DNA of 64,000 nucleotides from Argentina anserina (taxonomy: Eukaryota > Streptophyta > Magnoliopsida > Rosales > Rosaceae), in the NCBI RefSeq assembly GCF_933775445.1, contig NC_065876.1, forward strand, positions 9,362,001-9,426,000. The letters run 5' to 3'. Positions 21,600-32,986 of the stretch are shown piece after piece. Below the pieces are notes generated by a model. The model saw only the letters and a list, made by a program, of their open reading frames with translations, made no database searches and was not told the DNA's origin. The translations under genes were made by a program, and so were the position numbers. Each line of letters starts with the position of its first letter. Positions within the stretch are counted from its first letter, which is position 1.

Positions 21600-24382
21600 C
21601 GGTTTTACGCCTCTAACATTCTTTTGGCCCTTCCCCATTTCTTCTGTACGTTCGTCTTCTAAGTCTTGGTAGCTTCCATAGCTCTTCCATGCTCTTGGAC
21701 GTACCAAACATCTAGTTTTAGTGACCTTGGTGCAGGCGGTATGTATGGCCGCTGCAGCGCCTCGCGACTAGCTTGAGTTTCCGACTCATTTGCCCCAACT
21801 TGCTGTTCGCCAGGGACATTCGCGACCTCATCAAGACCTGAGCTTGCCCTCCTTAGCGTTTGAACATAAGTGTTTATCTGAACTCTAGCTTTCTTGGGGT
21901 TCCCCATCTCGTATGGATTCGTTGGCGAGCGAGGCCTTCGATGTCTCCTTGCTTCCTCATGTCTCCCAGAATTGTCAAAATGTATGGAACACTCTTTCTT
22001 GCATCGATTACAAAGGACATAAGGTCTTGCATTTGCGACATCCTGTTCCTTGTTCTGGACTACACCTTTTTGTTTACCCTGCTCATATTGCTTGGCTCCT
22101 GCAACCTCTTTCGCCACGGGCACTTCCTTCGCTGTTTTCTTCACACCCGGCTCGTGCTCTGAGGCGAAAGACAACACTCCCTCATCTAACCACTGTTGTA
22201 CCTGGTCTTTGAGCTGTATACAAATACGAGTATCGTGAGTGCAAACGTTATGAAACTTACAATACCGTTTACCTTTAACTTCTTCCCCAGTTTGGAACTT
22301 AGTCTATGGCACAATGGTTTCACCCTCAGTAATAAGCTTGTCCAAGATCTCATGAGCCAAAGAAGCATCATAAGTGTACTCAGCAAACTTGGAAGGGCGA
22401 TGAGTCTTCAAAGATGTTGTTAATGGTGTAACTTCCACCACCGACACTGTAGGGAAGGGATCAATATCGACCCACGCTGAAACTCTTTCAGTATCTACCC
22501 CAAGCATGCCTTTGTTAATCTAGGTTTGTAGCTGATCCTTGAGCTTAACACAATCGGCAGTGTGATGATTGAACAAGTTGTGGAACTTGCAGTACTTCTT
22601 CCCTTCTATCTGCGCTACAGTAGGCATTGCAGTATTATGCTTCACCCTTCCACTCGCGAATAATTCATCCAGAAATTCTGGAGCCTTGTGGGCGTTGTAG
22701 GTATACGATTCGTACTTAGGTTTGGTGAATGCTGTTGTAGAGATCTTGACAGGGTCTCTAGACATCTTCAACGCCTTGGACTTCAATGCTTGTCTTCCGG
22801 CTATCTCTACTGCTGCTACCTCATCATCTACCTCCTCTACCCATTTCTCTTCGTATGGATATGGTGTGTAGAAAGGATCTACATGCGAGTAGATAGTTGA
22901 AACCTTCTTAGTTCCAGATGGAACTGCATAGCGTGATTTCAAAGTACCAGGGTGGTAGGACACGGGTGGACCTTTTGGAACTGTGGCACTGTCCTCCATC
23001 TCCCTGAGGAACACTTGGTAGCTTCCTACCTTATTCATTAAGTCTGCCATGCTAGAAAAATAGGCATCATGATGTTTGGCCCGCTGACGGGTTTCCAAAC
23101 CCTTAATAGCAATGCGAATGGCATCTTGTTCCGCGAGCGGTGTTCTGCACTTTGGTTGCTGAACCTTGAACCTCTTCAGGAACTCCACTGCCGACTCCAT
23201 TGGCTGTTGATACATGGAAGTCGAAGATGACGAATCCACTTCAGGCTCAACACTTCCAAAAGTCGTTTTAAACATTGTCTCGAGAACCAAGATATGGCCG
23301 GTCCTGACAAAGATGAACCAAAAGCCCTCATCTTGAAGATTGGATCAGATGCATATGGCCTGCAATCGCATTGGAAACGCGAGATATGCTCAGCTGCATT
23401 CTCGGAACCCTCTCCTGAGAAAGTCTGGAACTTGATTGGTCGATAACCCGAGGGCCAAGGACATGCTGTCACCCATTCCGGGAATGTACTTGTATAGGAT
23501 ATGTTCGCGGCAGCATGACCATGAATGGTCCTCACACTCTCTTGGATCATCTTCTGAACCTGCTCTTTGGTAAGGATCTGACCCTCTTCTACTTCTTGCT
23601 CAGGCTCTTCTCGATGCTCCTCTCGCCGCTCAAGATAGAACTGGTGTTGACACTCTTGTCTTCCGCCTGGTTGAAGAAGTGTCAATGCCCTTTGAAGTGC
23701 CTCAACCTCGGGTGTGTTCGACCGTCTTGAACTTTCAAACGTGAACTTTCCCTTTTTAGCCTTCGTCTTCTTCTTCCTTGCGAGTTTGATAAGCTCAACA
23801 TCTGATTTGTCAGCCTCATCACATTCTGGTCTCGTCCTCTTCACCGCCGTCGTCGTTACCAGCACTATCTTTCTTGTTGGACCTAGCCTTTTTGGTGGCA
23901 TTAGGCTTGTCATGGTTCTGTTTCTCGTAAAGCGCGGTGACAGTCCATTGGATTCCCAACGCCTCTTCGATGTGCTTGAACCGCTCATCCTGGCCTTCAA
24001 ACTCTAAGCGAGCATTGTTCACGTGCTCGTTAGCACCCAGAACCAGCTTCTTCAATCTGTCGTTGGTCTCAGCCAAACGCTGACCCTGTGTCAACTGTAG
24101 TTGCGACACATTATCCAACATTCTCTCGACCGCAGTCATTCGATCGCCGAATGACTCCTCCAATGACTTGACTACCTTTGTCAACTCCTTGAAAGCTAGT
24201 TTCATGTCTTCCGGTGTCGCCATCACTCCAAATTTTAGTAATGCCTTAACCGCTGTTAAACCTCTGCAAGTCGCTGTGTTGCGAGGAACACAATGCGAAT
24301 GCTCTGGTTTCGAGGAAGGGGATATCCTCGCGAGTAAGGATTCTGGCTTGCTATCTTGACACTGTCCCACTGGGCGTGCCAA
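21600..24382 (-). pseudogene. Gypsy gag with duplicated zinc-finger module, degenerate
   Basis: It begins just inside the 5' LTR/primer site. Order on the minus strand: a coiled-coil N-terminus (24382-23819), a Lys-rich linker, the gag core (FQTFSGEGSENAAEHISRFQ ... MRAFGSSLSGPAISWFSR, then LETMFKTTFG and FLKRFKVQQPKC; 24000-22520), and two copies of a YTYnA/D ... YCKFHN ... C.KLKDQ module (about 22735-22520 and 22440-22200). A charged tail follows to about 21659. Frameshifts near 23825 and 23290 and stops at 22520 and 22304 break it. Confidence 0.85.
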
Positions 24383-24383
24383 A
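24364..24383 (-). other. Primer-binding site of the Tat element
   Basis: On the minus strand TTTGGCACGCCCAGTGGGAC immediately follows the 5' LTR. Position and TGG start fit a tRNA primer-binding site. I cannot name the tRNA with confidence. Confidence 0.6.
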
Positions 24384-25213
24384 TGTTCGAGCTGGGAAAA
24401 AGATCTCCTCAGGGAACAATCAGCAAGCCCCGGTTTTGAACCCTAGGTGGTTCTAACCTTTGTTCTCTGTTGTTGCTTGGCGTGCCAGTACCTTTGAGTT
24501 AGGTACAACTCTTGCTTTGTTGATGATGATTGCGCTCACGTACTGTCTTCTTCTCACACGATTGCTCCGCAGTTGCTGATAAACCACTGATGTTCGAATG
24601 ACCTATACACAACCGGAGTTGCTAGGTACATTTCACTCCACCTCAAGTAGATGGCCGATCTTACTTTAGACCGCTTGGGGAAAAGTAGAGCTTATAATGT
24701 GTCATTGATAGCGGGACTCTCTTGCTATAGGGAATTGCTGACTAGTGCAGACTTTTGTGTTTGCTAGAAGCTAGGCTAGCGACTCGATGGACTTGACTCT
24801 AGTTGCCGAGGTTAATCGGACTTGTTGCTAAATGCAGCGCGAGGCGTACATCTGGGTAGCTCCGCTCCGATGGGAGACTTGGTTGCCGAAGCTAATCAGA
24901 CTTTTACTCCGTGGGGAGATTTGACTATGCGGTTGTGCGATAGTTTGTTTGACGTTGTGTCCTTTATTCTGCACATTCGACCCCTTTATATAGAGAACAC
25001 AGATTGTTCTTTCTTGCGGATCAAGTCTTGAGAACCTCTTAGTTGATTTGGATTCACCTTCCTTATTCAACTCAGATTCTATACAGCATTTAGTCCCCGA
25101 AATCTATTCCAATAAGGAACGTAATCTTGCTCTTTGATAGATTTTCCCCAAATAACTGGTCCACAAGCCTAAAGAGTCTAGATAACACCGGAGTATTATT
25201 TTAGGCCCAAATA
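24384..25213 (-). repeat. 5' LTR of the Tat element
   Basis: Partner of 10236-11065, 830 bases, followed by the CCCAC target duplication at 25214-25218. Read on the minus strand it is the upstream LTR and should contain the promoter. Confidence 0.93.
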
Positions 25214-25358
25214 CCCACATCAACAAACACCAAGCAGAGTTGTACATATAATTAGTTGCATATTATATATATATATATACAGTGAGTTGCAATCTTCTCC
25301 ATTAACTTCGTAGTCATCGTAGACTGTTTATGAAGAATGTGGATTACCTCAATATATA

Positions 25359-25525
25359 GAGAAAATTCACCAACAGTCCGTGAACTATTATGGTAAGATC
25401 AGTTTGATCCCTTTAAAATCGATCAAAGTGATCCCCGAACTCATATTTTCCTATCAGGCCGACCCCTTTGTCTAATTGAATGACGTGGTTTCACTCATGG
25501 GTCTCACAAAAAGGGCAAATGAGAC
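25359..25525 (+). repeat. Left terminal inverted repeat of the MULE
   Basis: Pairs with 32806-32977 in inverse orientation. The shared core includes the stretches around AAAATCGATCAAAGTGATC and GAATGACGTGGTTTCA. Confidence 0.88.
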
Positions 25526-26876
25526 ATTTATTGAAAACGAAAACCTAAAATCATTTTTACTTGATATCCCTTCCCTCTTACTGACAGTTTTCATCTTCTC
25601 CGGTCCTCCTCTTACCCTATTGAAACCTTGAATCAAAAATTTGATAGCAGGACCACAGGTTGGACCACGAGATGGCGAAGATGTGGGGGAGATTCAGAGA
25701 ATTAGGACCACAAAGTGATAACAGTAAGTTTCATTCGATATGTCTCAATAAGTTTGGATTCAAATTCCAATTTTCTGATTTCAACTATTCTTGTATCGAG
25801 TTTTTGGATTCTACCGAATAGTTCTAGGGTTCTTGTTTAGATTCAATTATCCATTAGTTTAATCTGAAATTTTAAATTGGGTTTTTTGGGTTTTGGGTTT
25901 TTTAAACAATTGATTATGGAAATCGATGTGTGTTTACCTGGCTTCTTAAACGTTTGCGTTTACCTGGGTTTACTTCAGTGTTTAGAACTCTTTTTTTAAT
26001 GGGTGTCTAGATTGTTGTGCTTTTGGCTCGTTGATGCATGTTGGAGTTAGGATTCAGTAATCAAATCCAGGTTTAGAAAGGAAATAAGTTAGCACAGCTT
26101 TTCTATATGTTTTAGGAGAGTATATCTTCCAATATTCTATTAGGATTTGTGTTAGGTTTAGTAATCTAAGTCCATATTGTATCAGCAGCCCCTATTGATA
26201 TAAATAGGGTTGCAGGGAGGTTTTTTCGACGGAGAGACAGAAATCCTAAAGAGAGAGCTAAGGGGATAGAGAGATAAGAGCTAGACAGGGAGAGGTTAAG
26301 GTCTGCAATAAGTACTTGTACCTAAATTCTTCAGTATTAGTAAATCTCTCAAGAGAGATCACAGTGGAGGTAGGCTTCAGCTAAAGCACTATAATTTTGG
26401 TGTGTTTCTATTTACTCTTCTTTGCTTATATCGCGAATAACTATTAAGATCTAAAGGCGCTTATATCAATATAGATTAGTTTAATCCTTATTAATAATTA
26501 TGGTTTCCTGGCTTAAATAATTTCGTTCTTAGTCTGTAGTTAAAAAGTTGGATTTTGAATTATGGTTTTGCAACGTAAGATGTTGAACTCCGTCTTCAAT
26601 TGCAACCCGAAATGGTTGAACTCATATGTTAATAAAAGGACAACCTTATTCCATTCAATTCGATTTAGGGACAGATACCCTTTTTTTTCTTTTTTCTTTT
26701 TATTAGAAGTGATGCTAATCTCTTTGCTAAAAGTCAAGTAGTGGAGCTAAAGTGGGTGAGATCTATAATATTCAAGGACACACATCTGAATAGTCCACTG
26801 AATTTTTCATTTAATGTATGTACTGCAAAAATCTGCTATCAAATTGTAGCCTCCTTCTTAGAATATATCTTACTCT
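25526..26876. other. MULE interior, left part
   Basis: No transposase domain recognised. The stretch from 26039 resembles a Copia LTR (separate entry). Around 25672 a short ATG frame followed by a GTAAG-like donor (AACAGTAAGT, near 25730) may be a leftover 5' exon, but this is weak. Confidence 0.4.
26039..26460 (+). repeat. Possible solo Copia-type LTR within the MULE
   Basis: Starts TGTTGGAGTTAGG and contains TATAAATAGGG (about 26199-26209) and a GA-rich transcribed leader, the usual layout of a plant Copia LTR. I found neither a convincing 3' end nor a target duplication, so borders and identity are uncertain. Confidence 0.35.
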
Positions 26877-26881
26877 TCTTT

Positions 26882-27212
26882 TATTGAAGTATGAAGGGAG
26901 CAAAAAACAAGGCTTGAATGTTTCTGTGTATATTATGAACAATCAACAAAGAGAATACAAGAATAAATAGAACATCTAGAACTAGATAAAGACTGCTAGG
27001 TTAAAACGAGATTAAAGACATAACAGGTAAAACCTAAGAATATACATGGAGAGGCTAAATATTGTAAAGTCACTAATAAGCCGATTTTAGCAGAAAAAAG
27101 GAACTGAGATTGCTGAGATTGCAGCTGGCTTGCTCTGCAAGCAACAACTGCTGCACTTGCTGCTGATTAGACAATGCAGCATTAATGGTTGAAACAACAG
27201 CACTTCTCTTCA
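26882..27212 (-). repeat. 3' LTR of the nested Copia element
   Basis: 331 bases. Compared with the 5' copy it holds an extra 29 or so bases between repeats of the CTTGCT(G) type, so the other copy probably lost them by slippage or recombination between short repeats. Confidence 0.88.
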
Positions 27213-27581
27213 CTCTCCCACAAGCTGGATCGAGGGCAGCTCTCGAGCCAAGCTTGGACAATAAATATTCAAACTGTGCCGAGGGAAGGATCTTGGTAAA
27301 AATATCGGCAAGTTGATCACACGATTTAACATAGGCTGTTGACAAAGTCTTTGATTGCACCTGATCTCGCACAAAATGGCAATCCACTTCTATGTGTTTT
27401 GTGCGTTCATGAAACACAGGATTGGCAGCAATATGCATAGCGGCTTGATTATCACAATACAAGGTGATAGGTTCAGCACAAGAGATTTGCAAATCCATGA
27501 GCAAGGTCTTGCGCTAAATCAGTTCACAAGCTGTTGAGGCCATGGCTCTATACTCCGCTTCTGCACTGGATCGTGCGACCA
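27073..27581 (-). pseudogene. Copia RNase H C-terminal part
   Basis: The ORF at 27504-27073 includes ITLYCDNQAAMHIAANPVFH, RTKHIEVDCHFVRDQ and LADIFTKILP, all standard Copia RNase H blocks. Upstream in frame, two TAG stops replace Trp codons by comparison with the family (VT*KSKKQ and ELI*RKTLL). The frame runs past the LTR border at 27212, so the last residues are LTR-encoded. Confidence 0.85.
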
Positions 27582-29792
27582 CTAATTGCTTTTTACTCTT
27601 CTATGTAACAATATTTCCTCCAACAAAGGTGCAATAGCCAGTGGTAGACTTTCGATCCAGTGTGTTACCTGCCCAATCGAGTCTGTGTAACCTTCAAGTT
27701 TAAAGTGATCATGCTTTTTCATAAAAATTCCTCTAGTTACTGAGCCTTTAAGATAGCGCAAAATACGTTTAACAAGCTTGAAATGGTAATGAGTAGGAGC
27801 ATGCATGAATTGACTTACAAGATTCACATCGTAGGTGATATCCGGACGAGTGATGGTAAGATAGATGAGCTTTCCCACCAATCTTTGATAAGAGGACAAA
27901 TCTGTGAGAAGTTCACTAGCTTCTTCCATCTTGATGAGCGAAGGAAGAGGAGTATGAGCAGGCTTGCTATCAACCATATCAACCTCTGCCAAAAGATCAA
28001 GAATATACTTTCTTTGGTTCAGAAATAGACCGGATGTAGATTGATCCATTTCTATCCCAAGAAAGTACTTCAATGCTCCAAGATCTTTGATGGAGAATGT
28101 AGCATGCAAAGTTTGTTTGAGAGCTTGAATCTCCTCTGCGTTGTCACCAGTGATGATGAGATCCTCCACATAAACCAAAACAATTAGTCTCCCAGCGCGA
28201 CCATTTCGAATGAACATGGAAGAGTCTGCATCACTTCTCTTGAAACCACAAGTAGAAAGAACTGAGCTAAGTTTAGAATACCAAGCTCTAGGAGATTGCT
28301 TCAATCCATAGATTACCTTATGAAGCTTGCATACCACTCCAGGATTTGATGCTTGAGGATGACCTGGAGGCAACTTTATATAGACATCTTCTTCTAGTTC
28401 ACCATGTAAGAACGCATTTTTCACGTCCATTTGAGACAATGACCAGCCACAATTAACCGTAACAGATAAGAGAACACGCACTATATTCATCTTTGCCACT
28501 AGAGCAAAGGTTTCTTTATAATCCACTCCAAATGTTTGAGTGAATCCCCGCACAACTAACCGTGCTTTGCACCTCTCCACAGTGTCATCTGAGTGAAATT
28601 TAACTTTGTACACCCATCTTGCACCTACAACTTTATGACCTTTAGGTAGATTAACAATACTCAATGTCTTATTGTCATCTAAGGCCTTAAGCTCATCATG
28701 CATAGCTTGTCTCCAAACCGGAGAGGAGTTAGCCTCTTCAAAGGACTTTGGCTCAACAACATCATGCAATTTGGTTAAAAAGAAATAATGAGAAGCTGTT
28801 ACCTTATCTGGATACAGAACATTACCAATTGCATGTCGAGGCTTGTAAGTTTCGAACCCTTGTAACCTAGTATTCGGTTTCCTAGTCCGACTAGGATACC
28901 TCTTAGTCTGTGGATTTGGAACTGTAACTGATTCATTTTCAGTTTGAGCTTCTGCTTCACCTTGAATGTCACCTTCTTCTTCAGCCTCTTCGTGATCTTC
29001 ATTCCCATGATCTTGAGTTTCAACTCTGGTCTCAGAAACAAAGGTGTCACCCGGGTTTGTGGAGCAATTTTCTGAACCCTCAGTTGCAATGATGGGAGTT
29101 GGTCTCAACTGCTCAAATAACTCCCCCTCAAGATCATTCTCGAATTCTTGATAGAAATAGTTTCCTTCATCAAAACGAACATCTCTAGAAACAATCAATT
29201 TTTTAGATGTAGGATCATAGCATTTGTAACCCTTTTGAGAAGATGAATAACCAAGAAAGACACATCTAATGGCTCTAGCATTAAGTTTATCTCGGTTGTG
29301 AGATTGCACATGAACATAGCACACACAGCCAAATATTTTAAGATGATCAATGTTGATTTTTCTCCCTTTAAGTACCTCAAATGGGGATTTGTAGTCCAAG
29401 ACTCTAATGGGGAGTCGGTTTATGATGTATGCAGTTGTTTGAATGGCTTGAGACCAAAAACGTTTAGGCACGTTTGCTTGAAGCATGATTGCTCTTGTTT
29501 TCTCCAACAGATCACGGTTCTTTCGTTCAGCAACTCCATTTTGTTGTGGAGTTCCTACACAAGTTGTCTGATGAAAGATGCCTTGATCATTAAGATAATT
29601 AGTCATAATCTTAAATGTATATTCAGTGCCATTATCCAATCTCAGGATGCATATGTTAGATGAGAAATGATTTTTCAAAGTTATTGAAATTTGTAAAGCT
29701 GGTTGCAACATCATTCTTAGCTTTAAGAAGGTACACAAAGGTGGTTCTTGAATAAGCATCAATGAAGGTAACATAATACTTAAACCCATCAA
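27582..29792 (-). pseudogene. Copia integrase end, reverse transcriptase and RNase H start
   Basis: A 736-residue open frame. It has integrase DNGTEY and TPQQNGVAERKN (catalytic Asp and Glu), the RT region from WVYKVKFHSDDTVERCKARL through QMDVKNAFLHGEL, and the active-site box VLVYVEDLIITG. Copia elements normally have YVDD; here the first Asp is Glu (GTG GAG GAT). The frame goes wrong after GYTDS near 27685, where one base seems missing, so the last 30 or so residues are not RNase H. Confidence 0.9.
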
Positions 29793-30936
29793 AAGAAGTT
29801 ATAGGACCCCATACATCTGGGTGAATAATTTCAAAAACTCTAGTAGCTCTAGAACCTAGAGATGGAAAGGGCAATCTAGTAGCTTTGGATCTGTGACATG
29901 TCTCACAATGATCCAGATCATTACACAAAAATGGAAATAAAGATGATAATACTTGAGAGGAAGGATGAGCAAGACGTCTGTGCCATAAGAGCTGACTAGA
30001 TGAAGATGATTTTGCAAGGAGGCTTTTGGAAACAGAAGACAGGATGGAGATGTAATATAGACCATTTAGGAAGAAACCTTCACCAATCTTCCTTCCTGTT
30101 TGACGATCCTGAAAATTCACATTTTGAGTTGAAAAACACACAAGGCAATCTAAATCATGAGTTATCATTCCCACAGATAGGAGTTTAAAAGGAAAGGACG
30201 GTACAAACATTACTCTAGAGTCAATATTATGAGAGAACATTTTCATCTTTCCTCTACCTACAATAGGTACCTTTTTTCCAGTTGCTACTAACACGAACGT
30301 TGGTTTTTCAAATGTATGAAAATCATTTAAACATGATGCATCATGTGACATGTGATCAGAGGCTCCTGAGTCTACAATCCATAGATCATGACTATGACTA
30401 AGTTCAATAGCAGTAGAGATAGCACATATGATACCTGGGATCTCATCATGTTTTGCAAAATTTCCATTAGCTAGATATCCTGCAAATTTTCCCAACATGG
30501 CTGTGGTTCCACTGCTCTCAGTTTCTCCTTGTCGTTGTTGCAGAAACGAGGCAAACTCGTTTATGAGACTGATAGGACTCAAAGTAAAGTCCCTTCCTCC
30601 TTCTTGACTGCTACTACTCGCAACATGTGCTTTAGGGATGTATGACTGCTTCCCTTGGCCTCTATGCTTCTTATCATCATTGAACTTAGGTTTAAGTTCA
30701 GGATGCAAGATCCAGCATGTCTCCTTTAAGTGGCCAATACTAGATCTCCCAATAATAACACAGTGGGAGCACTTTATGTCTGGCCTTTTCCCTTTGTGTC
30801 GTCTAGTGTTAGCAAAAGCCCTAGCTTCGGATACACTTGCCTCATGATTATGAACAGCTTCATCTGTGCTCATAGCCTTCTTCCTTGTTTCCTCACACGT
30901 GATTGTTTGGATCACGGTTTCAAGTGATGGAAGAGT
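29656..30936 (-). pseudogene. Copia gag C-terminus, protease and integrase N-terminus
   Basis: ORF 30915-29656. It has a C..C...H.....C knuckle-like region, the protease motif LWIVDSGASDHMSHD, the pre-integrase block LWHRRLAHPS, and the HHCC-linked CETCHRSKATRLPF. Integrase core FKYYVTFIDAYSRTTFVYLL supplies the first catalytic Asp. A frame change near 29700 separates it from the rest of integrase. Confidence 0.9.
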
Positions 30937-31536
30937 TTAAGAAATTAAGATGTGACTTCTAAGATCTTCATATTCTGAGTTGAGGCCAGCAAGTAGCGTG
31001 AAGATCTGATCTTCCTCAGCACGTTGATGCAAGATCTTTGAGTCAGTGGTATGAGGACGATACTGATTTAACTCGTTCCATCTTGTCTTCAAGTTTCCAA
31101 GGTATTGGATGAAGGAGTAGTTACCTTGATGAAGCTCGGACAACTCCTTTTTAAGTTGAAAAACACACATATAATTATTCAAGCTACCATACATACCTTT
31201 GACTTCCCGCCATAAATTTAATGCAGTGCCTACATAGCCAAAGATCTCTCTCATCTTTGGTTCCATGGAGTTCAGCATCCATGACATAACTAACTTGTCT
31301 TGACCCATCCAATGATTATAATTAGGAGAGGAGGCATCAGGAGGTTTGATTGTGCCATTAATGTAGCCAATCTTGTATCTACCAGTAAGAGCAAGGTTGA
31401 TCGCTCGAGACCAATGAAGATAGTTAAATTCATTAAGGAGGGTTGAGGTAAGACGCTGACTTGTGTCAGTTGAATCATGGTTTGAAGAAGAACTGATGTC
31501 TCCCTCATCAGGTTTGTTTCCTCCAGCCATTATCAC
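30937..31536 (-). pseudogene. Copia gag N-terminal domain
   Basis: 199 residues containing LLNEFNYLHWSRAINLALTG, INGTIKPPD and LKTRWNELNQY, the usual Copia gag signature. A TAA at 30937-30939 ends it. The same frame continues as gag beyond the stop (TLPSLETVIQTI), so this is a point nonsense mutation. Confidence 0.88.
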
Positions 31537-31599
31537 TTAATGGAGAAGGTAGATGAAGAAGTAATGGATTTTGCAGAAGCAGGTCCTGCTCTGATACCA

Positions 31600-31901
31600 T
31601 ATTGAAGTATGAAGGGAGCAAAAAAACAAGGCTTGAATGTTTATGTGTATATTATGAACACTCAACAAAGAGAATACAAGAATAAATAGAACATCTAGAA
31701 CTAGATAAAGACTGCTAGGTTAAAACGAGATTAAGGACCTAGCAGGTAAAACCTAAGGATATACATTGAGAGGCTAAATATTGTAAAGTCACTAATCAGC
31801 CAATTTTAGCAGAAAAAGGAACTGAGATTGCTGAGATTGCAGCTGGCTTGCTGCTGATCAGACAATGCATCATTAATGGTTGAAACAATCACTTCTCTTC
31901 A
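31600..31901 (-). repeat. 5' LTR of the nested Copia element
   Basis: 302 bases, partner of 26882-27212, adjoining the TGGTATCAGAGC primer site on one side and the TCTTT duplication on the other. Confidence 0.88.
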
Positions 31902-31906
31902 TCTTT

Positions 31907-32805
31907 TATATATAATTGTGTGTGTGTGTATATGTATATATGTATATCCTGCAGAAGGAAGAATGGCTAGTTTTTAGTCTCTCTAAATTTCACTTTTGAA
32001 TCTGACACCTGGGTTTTGTTCTTTAATTTATAGTTCCTGTTGATTTGTATACCATGGAGATCTTCCATGGAGGTTATTTCAAGAAATGCAGCTGCATCAA
32101 TAAGTGATTAAACCAAGTCTCTCTCTATTTTAATATGATATTACTCGTTGACAACCTAGGGTGCATCATCTTCACAACCCACCCAATGTAGTCAAAATCC
32201 TTCAAGTTTTGCAGCAAGTTGTGCAATAAGGGTTGTGATAAATGGAGCTCAAAGGGAAGGAAAGGGTTCCACAAGGGCTGCTGCAAATGGTGCTCAACTA
32301 GTGATGCATCACAACTTCAGAGTCAACTTTTCATCTGAATATGCTGGTTTTTAAATAGACTTTAGTTATGTAATAGTTATCTTTCGGCTTTGTTTTATTT
32401 ATGGACAACTAGTTTTTCAACTATTCTGAATATTGATATAACATCTTTTGTTAGGGTATCCTGATGACACATGATATTGATATTTGTTCATCATCTTTTG
32501 CTAATGAAATACCAAGTTGCTAATAGCTTAATTGAGATCTTTTTCTTTTCTTCTCTGTTGGTCTGACATGTTTTTCTCTTTTATTCACATCTTTTTTTGG
32601 TCCAATAGGTTCTTCTCTTTTTTGAACAATTGATAGATTTTTCTCTTGATCAAAGTTTAATAGATTTCACCTCTGAAACATTGAAAACTTTAATACATAT
32701 CGAAGGCAAATCTTGAGAATAGCTAGTCTTCAAAATTGAATATCTGGAGGGAAAACATTTTGGCGGGAAATTTGATTCAGGTTAGGACTAAGGGAAGGGT
32801 TAAAA
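31907..32805 (+). pseudogene. MULE interior, right part, with transposase-like fragments
   Basis: At 32037-32108 the plus strand reads VDLYTMEIFHGGYFKK and then stops. Many plant MULE transposases open with a similar '.Y.(V/I)E.HHGG.F' block. Further on, about 32160-32355 can be read as a Ser/Gln/Ala-rich stretch ending in a stop, which could be the transposase C-terminus. The DDE core is absent. This is inference from short matches. Confidence 0.4.
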
Positions 32806-32977
32806 TATCATTTGCCCTTTTTGTGGAACCCACGAATGAAACCACGTCATTCAATTAGACGAAGGGGTCGGGCTGATAGCAAAATATGAGTTCGGGGATC
32901 ACTTTGATCGATTTTAAAGATCATTGACCAAATTGACCTTACCATAAGAGTTTAGGGACTGTTCGTGAATTTTCTTC
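32806..32977 (-). repeat. Right terminal inverted repeat of the MULE
   Basis: Inverse copy of 25359-25525, followed by the CAATATATA target duplication (32978-32986). Confidence 0.88.
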
Positions 32978-32986
32978 CAATATATA

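Larger units (their letters stand above)
10236..25213 (-). mobile_element. Ty3/Gypsy LTR retrotransposon of Tat type, 15 kb, with an opposite-strand gene
   Basis: Two 830-base LTRs (10236-11065 and 24384-25213) of equal length are bracketed by an identical 5-base target duplication, CCCAC (10231-10235 and 25214-25218). By eye they differ at about 30 positions with no indels. Gag, protease, RT, two RNase H-like domains and integrase follow in that order on the minus strand. This order and the large size fit the Tat branch. Between integrase and the 3' LTR lies a roughly 3.4-kb gene on the opposite strand with a plant mobile domain. Numerous stops and frameshifts show that it is no longer autonomous. 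It also carries an organelle-DNA insertion within pol. Confidence 0.92.
26882..31901 (-). mobile_element. Ty1/Copia retrotransposon, nearly full length, inserted in the MULE
   Basis: LTRs at 26882-27212 and 31600-31901 are flanked by the identical 5-base duplication TCTTT (26877-26881 and 31902-31906). On the minus strand the 5' LTR is followed directly by TGGTATCAGAGC, the classic primer site complementary to initiator Met tRNA. Gag-pol remnants run in order on the minus strand: gag, zinc knuckle, protease, integrase, RT, RNase H. The lesions I can see are one stop in gag, one frameshift in integrase, one single-base deletion and two stops in RNase H, and a changed RT active site. Confidence 0.92.
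25359..32977 (+). mobile_element. Mutator-like element (MULE) with long terminal inverted repeats, nested-inserted
   Basis: The ends at 25359-25525 and 32806-32977 are inverted copies of about 168 bases, nearly 90% alike by eye. They begin GAGAAAATTCAC / GAAGAAAATTCAC. A perfect 9-base target duplication CAATATATA flanks them (25350-25358 and 32978-32986). A 9-base duplication with long inverted ends and a GAGAAAATTC terminus is diagnostic for MULEs. A Copia element (26882-31901) sits inside. Subtracting it leaves about 2.6 kb, too short for a full transposase gene. Fragments near 32037 look like a transposase start. Confidence 0.88.
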
